A DNA stretch of 8,099 bases, from contig JBLYYN010000179.1 of the NCBI GenBank assembly GCA_048550535.1, positions 1 to 8,099 on the forward strand. The letters are read 5' to 3'. Origin of the DNA: CBDULX01 sp048550535 (lineage in GTDB: Bacteria > Pseudomonadota > Gammaproteobacteria > SZUA-229). Position numbers and translations under genes: made by a program. This document shows positions 1 to 5,304 of the stretch, piece after piece; positions within the stretch are counted from its first letter, which is position 1; the number at the start of each line of letters is the position of its first letter. The notes under the pieces were generated by a model. It was not told where the DNA came from. It worked only from the letters and a program-made list of their open reading frames with translations, and ran no database searches.

Positions 1-356
1 CTAAAGCATCCGTGACCGAGCAAGCTCCTGTTTTTAGCTATTTCAAATTTATGATTAATCTCTCCAGTCACAATATTAACGTCGATGCCATATTTTCCGG
101 GGCGTCGTGCAAACATGACGACCGATTCAGGTTGAGCAGGATTTTGTGCCATACCGTGACCCCTGAATCCACTAATGACGGATTGAGTGGTTTTCTTCAT
201 TTCATTGAAACTGGTCATGCTATAGGTGTCGCTATTCTTTCCCTGTGCAGAAATCCAGTACTCTCTGTGAGATGGTGATTTAGCTAAAATACCTGGAGCA
301 ACACCCGCAGCTATCAAACAGGATAAAAACTGTCTTCGGTTAATCGTTATATTCAT
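1..356 (-). CDS. DUF1513-family Tat-exported protein, 5' part only (cut by window edge)
   Basis: This reading frame stays open for 118 codons from the ATG at 356 to the left edge, so the C-terminal part is missing. The N-terminus carries a twin-arginine signal (NRRQFL at residues 6-11, then a hydrophobic run and a likely cleavage after GILA). Further in are the FARRPGKYG segment and a GHGCF segment at the edge. Both resemble the RRPG and YGHGVFS signatures of DUF1513 (COG3490), a predicted periplasmic beta-propeller-like family of unknown activity. The start lies 16 bases beyond the stop of the di-heme gene, so the two are probably one operon. An in-frame ATG at 371 would add MGNRF. Neither start has a convincing Shine-Dalgarno sequence, and I prefer 356 because it puts the RR motif in the usual place. 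The family call is from recalled motifs. The Tat signal is directly visible. Confidence 0.85.
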   Translation of the reverse strand, partial: MNITINRRQFLSCLIAAGVAPGILAKSPSHREYWISAQGKNSDTYSMTSFNEMKKTTQSVISGFRGHGMAQNPAQPESVVMFARRPGKYGIDVNIVTGEINHKFEIAKNRSLLGHGCF

Positions 357-372
357 GAATCTATTACCCATT

Positions 373-1845
373 TCATAAGGATTTAACAAAAGCCATCAGG
401 GATTGACGGTGTTGTGGGCTTAAATGAGTGAACTTATACTTAACCTGTTCAGCTTCACCTCCGTGCCACAAAATGGCTTCTTCTATACTTCGTGCTCGGC
501 CATCATGTAATAAGTGCTTACTGCCGTTCACGGCTTCACTAAGTCCAACACCCCAGAGTGGCGGGGTTCTCCACTCAGAGCCGGAAGCTAAATAATCAGA
601 GCGACCATCCGCCAGTCCTTCACCCATGTCGTGGATTAACAAATCGGTGTAGGGCCAGATTTCCTGTTGCGAAAGGTGGGGAAATTCTGGGTCGTTTTTA
701 GTGGTATAGCTGGGGAAGTGACATGAATTACAGCCTGTTCGGTAAAACAGTTCTCGGCCCTGTACCACCATGGGATGATGGGCCTGTCGTCGTTCTGCTA
801 CGGCAATCGAGATATTGAAATTCACCATCAGGCTTAATAATTCTTCCGTAATTTCGAGGCCATTCTCATCATTACCGTGGATGCTGTTATTGCACAGTGC
901 TTGTTGTTCTGTGCAGGATTGAGTGGGGAAAACCGGATTGGAAATACCCATATCCCCATGCAGTGCACTGGCAATTTGAAATCGCACACTGGCCTTGTTG
1001 GCTTTTAACCCAAAGCGTCCAGCTCGCGGCCTGTTTTGTTCATAGTCCCAGCTGATGTTGACTCGACCCGAAATGCCATCTTGATTTATGTCTTCAGGAT
1101 CTGCATTTTTATCTATGTCAGACTGCTCAATCATTTCCAGCAAACCCATGCCATGAATGGGCGGCGCATTACGAAGACTTAGTAAAGTCTTTGGGTGCAT
1201 ATCTCCATATCCCAAATTACGTATTTCAATGTGCGGTTTGCGCAAACGGATACTGTGACCATCGGGATAAACAAACTCACTTTCAATCCAGTTAACATAG
1301 ACATAGCCTTCTGGCGCAACTTCTTTATGCAACACTGCATCAGCACCCTGGTGTGTGCGTAATTGATGGGATAAAGCGATGGACTGGGATTGCAACTGAT
1401 CGCCATAAGTTGGTTCAGGAATGACACCGTTAACCGGATCATGTCCGGGAATGCTTAATCTTAAAAAATTACTAAACAGTAATTGTTGATCGTCCTCTGG
1501 CATATGACCCCGGCCACCGTTGGCATGACATACCAGACAGGTGCGGGTGTTATACAAAGGCCCCAGGCCGTCACGGGCGCTGGTGATGGTAGGTGCTTTC
1601 ACCCAGGGTTGATGGGCCAGTGCCTTGCCTGCGTGAAACTCCGGTTTTTTGTCTTCAGCCAGGTTTTTTGCCGGCAACATAAAAGACGGCGTCGGTTTTA
1701 TTGATATCGTGGTGTCGCCACCTGGATTGAGTTCCGAAACGGTCATGGGTGGTACAACGGTACTGGAAGTTCCGAACTGGAACCCACTAGCCAACATAAC
1801 CAGGGATATGACAAATAAACTGATATAGATCGTTGGCTTATGCAT
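373..1845 (-). CDS. Di-heme oxidoreductase, DUF1111 (COG3488) family
   Basis: A 490-residue envelope c-type cytochrome. Residues 7-24 are hydrophobic and form a signal or N-terminal anchor. Haem motifs are CLVCH (103-107) and CNSCH (372-376). An acidic DIDKNADPEDINQDGISGR stretch near 243-261 looks like a calcium-binding loop. DMGEGLADG (406-414) and EWRTPPLWGVG followed by HDGRARSIEEAILWHGG (424-463) are hallmarks of the family Pfam calls di-haem oxidoreductase, putative peroxidase. The older name 'thiol oxidoreductase' has little experimental basis. Length is normal for the family. It lies 99 bases downstream of the imelysin stop and 16 bases before the DUF1513 start. The ATG at 1845 has no recognisable Shine-Dalgarno sequence, but no better start exists because the next Met is inside the signal segment. 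Unlike its imelysin and peroxidase neighbours it has no lipobox Cys. Substrate is unknown. Confidence 0.9.
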   Translation of the reverse strand: MHKPTIYISLFVISLVMLASGFQFGTSSTVVPPMTVSELNPGGDTTISIKPTPSFMLPAKNLAEDKKPEFHAGKALAHQPWVKAPTITSARDGLGPLYNTRTCLVCHANGGRGHMPEDDQQLLFSNFLRLSIPGHDPVNGVIPEPTYGDQLQSQSIALSHQLRTHQGADAVLHKEVAPEGYVYVNWIESEFVYPDGHSIRLRKPHIEIRNLGYGDMHPKTLLSLRNAPPIHGMGLLEMIEQSDIDKNADPEDINQDGISGRVNISWDYEQNRPRAGRFGLKANKASVRFQIASALHGDMGISNPVFPTQSCTEQQALCNNSIHGNDENGLEITEELLSLMVNFNISIAVAERRQAHHPMVVQGRELFYRTGCNSCHFPSYTTKNDPEFPHLSQQEIWPYTDLLIHDMGEGLADGRSDYLASGSEWRTPPLWGVGLSEAVNGSKHLLHDGRARSIEEAILWHGGEAEQVKYKFTHLSPQHRQSLMAFVKSL

Positions 1846-1889
1846 AGGGTTAGTGTGTGACTAAATCGATTGGCTATGGTTAAACTTCA

Positions 1890-1915
1890 AACAGCCAGGC
1901 CTGCACCTGGCTGTT
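1890..1915 (-). other. Perfect 10-bp hairpin between imelysin and di-heme genes
   Basis: AACAGCCAGG (1890-1899) and CCTGGCTGTT (1906-1915) are exact inverted repeats around a 6-base loop. It begins about 30 bases after the imelysin stop. On the minus strand it is followed by TTTGAAGTTT, a poor U-tract. It could be a leaky terminator that lowers expression of the downstream cytochrome, or an mRNA 3'-end protecting stem. No promoter was recognised between it and the di-heme start. Confidence 0.6.
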
Positions 1916-1944
1916 CGAGCCATTCCATTATTTTTCGTAACTAT

Positions 1945-3411
1945 TTAACAACTTGAGGTGGGGTTGCTGGTATCACACCCAGATGCACCAGGGTCAACCA
2001 CATCATTCGCACTACCCAGATCAAGTTCGGTAGCGATTTTTGCAATTTGAACGGATTGCGCATTGAGGGAGAGGATGGTGTCTCTAACCGGCTTGGCATC
2101 AATGCTGTTTGGATCCATGATCAACACATCAATCGGCATACCGGCACGTGCTTTAGCATCAATCGCAGTGTAATTGGTTTCAGTCACGGTTAATGCAGCG
2201 GCTACATCGGCTGCCAGATTTGATTGCTTTATATCTGCCAGATAATCATCCAGGCCATAACCGTTGACCGCATTAGTAGTAACGTCATCGGTGGTATCCG
2301 TCGCCGGTGTGCTGTTATAGCCGGCGTAAGTGCCGTAATAACTGTTGGATACACCCTTGGCATTTAGCCAGATATCGCGATGAGTGTTATCAGAAAAACA
2401 GGAATGTTCATCTTCCTGGGAATTGGCTGAAAGCGAAATTTGCATACGCTCACCTGCCAGTTCTCCTTCAGACAAGGTACCCATACCGGTCAGGATTTTC
2501 AGCAAGCGGCCTTTGCCTTCATCGATGGTGTTTATGGTGGTGAATGAAGTGCGATATCCTGCCGCGGGTGCCCAGGCATCACGAACGGCAATGAGGTCCG
2601 CAATTAATTTATCCACAGCCACTGTTAAATACATGTGGCGGCGAGTACAGATGATATCCGCCTGGGGATTGCCTGTACCGCTGGTGCAAAAACCACCGGT
2701 CTGGAAATCCGTTAGCGGACGATGGCCACCGGAACTGGGAGCACCATAGGGGCTGTTAGCTTCACGACTATTCACCGTGTCAGCACTGCCGTCCTGATTC
2801 AGATCCTGACCCCAGAGCAGGAACTCTATGGCATGGTATCCGGCAATGACATCATGCTCATCATCGGCAGTGGCGGTATTGGCCAGAAGACTTGCGTCAA
2901 TAGTAATCGCGGTTGATGCAATAATGTTATTGCTCGGAATGGGATCTGCAACGCCAGTGCTGTGGCTGGTCACACCCACCTGATCGTCACCAAAGTCAAT
3001 GCCGGTGGTCACATAGTCAATCAGGGCTTCACCCAGGGGCCAGGCATTGATGTCACCTTCCGGGCCATCTTCAGCATCGGTAGTGGCCGGGTCATCGTCA
3101 ATAGGACTGTCACGGAATCGATAAACCTCGGTTTGGCTATAGGGTTCACGGGCAACCAGCCAGGCGTTTTTTGCTGCGTCCAGGGCAGACTGATCCTGAT
3201 CCGCAGTCAGAGTTTCAATAGCGGTTTTAAGCTGCTGGGCTGTGGTGACTGAGTCTGAATAGGTCGCATAGGCGATGTCGGCATTGGTTTCCAGAACCTG
3301 TTTCATTTTATCCAGATCATGGATTTCGTTGGTCTGATCATCTGAACCGTTGCAGCCCGCTAATAATAATGATGCAGATAGCGTGGCACTGGCTAAAAGT
3401 GTCAGTTTCAT
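1945..3411 (-). CDS. Imelysin-family (IrpA-like, COG3487) lipoprotein
   Basis: A 488-residue lipoprotein of the imelysin/peptidase M75 family, which is linked to iron uptake or iron-responsive envelope functions. Peptidase activity is doubtful. The signal ends in a lipobox, LAGC, with Cys20; Asn follows, so outer-membrane sorting is expected. The diagnostic GxHxxExxLWG motif is present as GYHAIEFLLWG (191-201), followed by an Asp/Asn-rich DLNQDGSAD loop. An N-terminal AREPYSQTEVYRF segment (87-99) and a second-half SDNTHRDI segment (340-347) match the two-part imelysin fold. The C-terminus has an extra tail with Cys479 and Cys488. The frame extends upstream to a TTG at 3426, but that codon overlaps the Shine-Dalgarno sequence, so the ATG at 3411 is chosen. 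It is the first gene of the leftward operon, behind a Fur-box-like site. The family call is firm; the role in iron handling is inferred. Confidence 0.92.
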   Translation of the reverse strand: MKLTLLASATLSASLLLAGCNGSDDQTNEIHDLDKMKQVLETNADIAYATYSDSVTTAQQLKTAIETLTADQDQSALDAAKNAWLVAREPYSQTEVYRFRDSPIDDDPATTDAEDGPEGDINAWPLGEALIDYVTTGIDFGDDQVGVTSHSTGVADPIPSNNIIASTAITIDASLLANTATADDEHDVIAGYHAIEFLLWGQDLNQDGSADTVNSREANSPYGAPSSGGHRPLTDFQTGGFCTSGTGNPQADIICTRRHMYLTVAVDKLIADLIAVRDAWAPAAGYRTSFTTINTIDEGKGRLLKILTGMGTLSEGELAGERMQISLSANSQEDEHSCFSDNTHRDIWLNAKGVSNSYYGTYAGYNSTPATDTTDDVTTNAVNGYGLDDYLADIKQSNLAADVAAALTVTETNYTAIDAKARAGMPIDVLIMDPNSIDAKPVRDTILSLNAQSVQIAKIATELDLGSANDVVDPGASGCDTSNPTSSC

Positions 3412-3418
3412 GAAAAAA

Positions 3419-3424
3419 GCCCTC
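3419..3424 (-). promoter_or_regulatory. Ribosome binding site of the imelysin gene
   Basis: GAGGGC on the minus strand lies 7 bases before the ATG at 3411. It overlaps the in-frame TTG at 3426, which rules that codon out as the start. Confidence 0.75.
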
Positions 3425-3467
3425 AAAAATTAAGTTTTGTTTATTGGATATTGAATTTGAGCCTGAG

Positions 3468-3495
3468 TTTAAATGCAAATACGAATCATTGTCAA
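3468..3495 (-). promoter_or_regulatory. Predicted sigma-70 promoter of the imelysin operon
   Basis: On the minus strand a perfect TTGACA (3495-3490) is followed after 16 bases by TTTAAA (3473-3468, 4 of 6 to TATAAT). Transcription would start near 3461, giving a leader of about 50 bases. The Fur-box-like site fills the spacer. This is a motif prediction only. Confidence 0.55.
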
Positions 3496-3508
3496 TAGCA
3501 TTTGCATT
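3472..3508. repeat. 9-bp inverted repeat framing the divergent promoters
   Basis: AATGCAAAT (3472-3480) and ATTTGCATT (3500-3508) are exact inverted repeats separated by 19 bases and centred on 3490, where the two -35 hexamers overlap. The left arm runs into the Fur-box-like site. The right arm leads into a weaker Fur-like match (3493-3511, 10 of 19). It could be part of an extended Fur site or an operator for a second regulator. Confidence 0.6.
3475..3493. promoter_or_regulatory. Fur-box-like operator shared by divergent genes
   Basis: The 19-base site has 13 matches to the Fur consensus GATAATGATAATCATTATC, including an unbroken AATCATT core (3484-3490). It lies between the -35 and -10 of the leftward promoter and covers most of the -35 of the rightward one, so a bound repressor would block both. 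Fur control also fits the imelysin family's known link to iron. No binding evidence is available here. Confidence 0.65.
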
Positions 3509-3518
3509 ATGATATGAT
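3489..3518 (+). promoter_or_regulatory. Predicted sigma-70 promoter of the peroxidase gene
   Basis: TTGTCA (3489-3494, 5 of 6) and TATGAT (3513-3518, 5 of 6) are separated by 18 bases. The -35 hexamer overlaps that of the leftward promoter on the other strand by five bases, so the two promoters probably compete. The leader to the ATG at 3628 would be about 100 bases, with poly-T runs near 3591-3607. Confidence 0.5.
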
Positions 3519-3613
3519 TTTGCTACTCCTGATTATTCATATAAGTATTTTTATTACTATCTAGATTGAAGCTGGCCCTGGCCGACACTGTTTTTATTGT
3601 TTTTTTTCTATGT

Positions 3614-3619
3614 GGGTGG
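3614..3619 (+). promoter_or_regulatory. Ribosome binding site of the peroxidase gene
   Basis: GGGTGG ends 8 bases before the ATG at 3628. The earlier in-frame ATG at 3610 has only a poly-T tract upstream and would place extra residues before a standard lipoprotein signal, so 3628 is preferred. Confidence 0.6.
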
Positions 3620-3627
3620 CATTTGCG

Positions 3628-4818
3628 ATGAATAAAAAATTACTGGCGTTAGTACTGCTGGCAGGTTTATCCGCCTGTTCGGATAATCCTTCTAACCTTG
3701 CTTCCAGCAAACAGGAACTGGGTGAAAAGTTATATGAAGATACTAATCTGTCCTTGAATAGAACCCAGTCCTGTTCGACCTGCCATAACCGCAATCATGG
3801 ATTTATTGATGATCGGCCAGATGCCCATGGCCTGGTTTCAGCGGTTTCTGTTGGTGATGATGGAAGCTCTCTGGGAGATAGAAATGCACCTACGGCAGGC
3901 TATGCCAGGTTTTCCCCGGATTTTCATCTAGGAACCCGGCAGCGACACAATAAGCACAATAGTTATACCGGTGGCCTGGGAGGCCAGTTTTTAGATGGCC
4001 GTGAAATAGATTTAAAAGGCCAGGCAGGCGGCCCTCCGACTAATCCTATTGAAATGGGTATGCCGGATAAAGCCAGTGTCATAAACCGGTTGCAGGAAAA
4101 TCAGTATTACATCGACAGTTTCAAACATTTGTATGGTGATGAAATTTTTAATGACACAGAAGCGGCCTATGACGCTATGGCTGAAAGTATCGGTGAGTTT
4201 GAAAAAACCGATGAATTCTCTCCCTTTGATTCAAAATATGATCGCTCACTCAGCGGAGACTATATCCTGAGTTTCAAGGAAAATACGGGTAAGGCCCTGT
4301 TCTTTTCCCAGTTTACGAATTGCGGCATTTGTCATCAGCTGCATGATAATGGCGATCCGGTAAATAAATTTAAAGAAACCTTTACCAGTTATGAATATCA
4401 CAATATCGCAGTGCCGGTAAATGAAACCGTCAGGCTGCTCAATGGAGTGACAGAAATTGACCCGGGTCTGGAAAATAATACCGGACTTGAATCCGATAGA
4501 GGCAAATACAAAGTACCGACCTTACGCAATGTCGCAATCACCGGCCCCTATATGCACAATGGTGTTTTTCGTGAACTTAAAACGGTGATCGAATTCTATG
4601 ATCACTTTGTTAATCCAACCAATCGAGCTAATAATCCGGAAACCGGTATAGCCTGGTCTGAACCCGAGGTTTCAACCACGATAAGTAGCGCAGAGTTAGC
4701 GACAGCTGACCCGATGACGGATAATCAGCTTGAAGCCATGGTTTGTTTCCTGCGAACACTGACTGATCAACGCTATGAGCATTTAATAGTGAAAAATGGT
4801 ATAGAGTGTAGCGATTAA
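3628..4818 (+). CDS. Di-heme cytochrome c peroxidase/MauG-family lipoprotein
   Basis: A 396-residue protein with a lipoprotein signal (MNKKLLALVLLAGLSAC, Cys17, Ser at +2, so outer-membrane sorting is expected). It has two haem motifs, CSTCH (49-53) and CGICH (232-236). The segment QAGGPPTNPIEMG supplies Gln132 and Glu142, ten residues apart as for the catalytic Gln104/Glu114 of Pseudomonas peroxidase. VPTLRNVAITGPYMHNG (296-312) is the conserved C-terminal haem-pocket stretch. The family reduces hydrogen peroxide using cytochrome electrons, or, in MauG- and MbnH-like members, oxidises protein or peptide side chains. At the position of the inter-haem Trp (FWDGR in relatives) this protein has FLDGR, with Leu122. 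It is transcribed away from the imelysin operon from a shared control region. Peroxidase versus substrate-modifying role cannot be decided from sequence alone. Confidence 0.9.
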   Translation: MNKKLLALVLLAGLSACSDNPSNLASSKQELGEKLYEDTNLSLNRTQSCSTCHNRNHGFIDDRPDAHGLVSAVSVGDDGSSLGDRNAPTAGYARFSPDFHLGTRQRHNKHNSYTGGLGGQFLDGREIDLKGQAGGPPTNPIEMGMPDKASVINRLQENQYYIDSFKHLYGDEIFNDTEAAYDAMAESIGEFEKTDEFSPFDSKYDRSLSGDYILSFKENTGKALFFSQFTNCGICHQLHDNGDPVNKFKETFTSYEYHNIAVPVNETVRLLNGVTEIDPGLENNTGLESDRGKYKVPTLRNVAITGPYMHNGVFRELKTVIEFYDHFVNPTNRANNPETGIAWSEPEVSTTISSAELATADPMTDNQLEAMVCFLRTLTDQRYEHLIVKNGIECSD

Positions 4819-4877
4819 ACATTTTACGGTAATCAGCTTAGCCATAAGAAGAGGTTTGTGAATATAAAAGTTATAGT

Positions 4878-4960
4878 CCGCAAATGAACGCAAATGTTTT
4901 ATTTGTGCGCCTACGGCGCACAACACAGAGATGCTTTTTTTTATTTGCGTGCATTCGCGT
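4878..4960. repeat. Nested palindromic intergenic repeat
   Basis: Outer arms 4878-4895 and 4943-4960 are imperfect inverted repeats (15 of 18 positions match) of the type CGCAAATGAACGCAAAT. Between them is a perfect 9-bp hairpin, TTGTGCGCC-TAC-GGCGCACAA (4903-4923). The nested layout suggests a small mobile palindromic unit (REP- or MITE-like) or a degenerate copy of one. Words of this kind recur between genes in many proteobacterial genomes, as far as I recall. No coding capacity is visible, and target-site duplications were not found. Confidence 0.6.
4903..4942 (+). terminator. Possible terminator after the peroxidase gene
   Basis: The 9-bp GC-rich hairpin (4903-4923) lies about 85 bases after the peroxidase stop. 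An 11-base gap separates it from a run of eight T (4935-4942). The gap is too long for a textbook Rho-independent terminator, so the assignment is weak; the hairpin is more likely part of the surrounding repeat. Confidence 0.3.
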
Positions 4961-5058
4961 TGCCTGCATGGATTTATGCCATTAGGGTACACAGAGCTTT
5001 ATAATTACGCCCTATTACAACCCCGACTGTTTTCTCTGTGCGCTTTGTGTCTCTGTGG
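4924..5058. repeat. Scattered CACAGAG/CTCTGTG words
   Basis: CACAGAG occurs at 4924-4930 and 4990-4996. The inverse CTCTGTG occurs at 5034-5040 and 5051-5057, with a one-base variant CTTTGTG at 5043-5049, so the last three copies are spaced 9 and 8 bases apart. Together they form a loose inverted arrangement overlapping the palindromic repeat to the left. Together with that repeat they account for most recognisable structure in 4819-5070; 5071-5174 shows nothing. Confidence 0.5.
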
Positions 5059-5174
5059 CAAATCATTCCTGGCATCCAATTTGTCTTATTTGTTAGCACA
5101 AAGCACATTACTTACTTAAAATATTGTATCGTAAAGGGGCACTTTCTCTTTGCTTGTTTCTATATTTCCGACAC

Positions 5175-5204
5175 TTGATTTTATTCTCTGACGAGGCGTA
5201 AACT
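5175..5204 (+). promoter_or_regulatory. Weak promoter candidate for the beta-helix gene
   Basis: TTGATT (5175-5180) and TAAACT (5199-5204) are separated by 18 bases, each matching 4 of 6 consensus positions. It is the best pair I found upstream of the gene, but chance matches of this quality are common in AT-rich sequence. Confidence 0.25.
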
Positions 5205-5236
5205 GTCATTCATAACTAATAAATAATTTTTTGGGC

Positions 5237-5286
5237 TAAAGATCGAGCGAGTCATTAAAGCTCGTTATCAATTCTTTCGATCTTTA
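5237..5286 (+). other. 10-bp inverted repeat in the leader of the beta-helix gene
   Basis: TAAAGATCGA (5237-5246) and TCGATCTTTA (5277-5286) are exact inverted repeats closing a 30-base interior. A second, shorter stem CGAGC (5244-5248)/GCTCG (5260-5264) uses three of the same bases, so the two pairings compete. The outer stem ends 5 bases before the Shine-Dalgarno sequence. It could be an RNA switch-like leader or a dimeric-repressor operator. It matches no riboswitch class I recognise. Confidence 0.5.
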
Positions 5287-5291
5287 CGGGC

Positions 5292-5297
5292 GGGAGG
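5292..5297 (+). promoter_or_regulatory. Strong ribosome binding site of the beta-helix gene
   Basis: GGGAGG lies 7 bases before the ATG at 5305. This is the best Shine-Dalgarno sequence in the window and supports 5305 as start, despite the unusually long stretch before the lipoprotein signal. Confidence 0.75.
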
Positions 5298-5304
5298 AAT
5301 CAGA

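Noticed and set aside
12..278. An 88-codon plus-strand frame at the left edge
   Set aside because: It lies opposite the DUF1513 coding frame, which has clear family motifs and a Tat signal.
3412..3426. TTG start giving the imelysin five extra residues
   Set aside because: The TTG overlaps the GAGGGC ribosome binding site, and the ATG at 3411 gives a standard lipoprotein signal.
3610..3627. Earlier in-frame ATG for the peroxidase
   Set aside because: No Shine-Dalgarno sequence precedes it, only poly-T; the ATG at 3628 has GGGTGG at good spacing and a typical MNKK start.
5034..5058. Three near-identical CTCTGTG words as a possible CRISPR or iteron array
   Set aside because: Units are only 7 bases with 1-2 base spacing, there are no spacers, and no cas or replication genes are present.
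4931..5119. A 62-codon plus-strand frame that could be read as a small Cys-rich protein
   Set aside because: It is made of the CTCTGTG-type repeat sequence, has no ribosome binding site, and resembles spurious proteins commonly called from such repeats.
5237..5297. Known riboswitch, such as a c-di-GMP class, before the beta-helix gene
   Set aside because: The conserved core bases of the classes I can recall are missing; only simple stems are seen.
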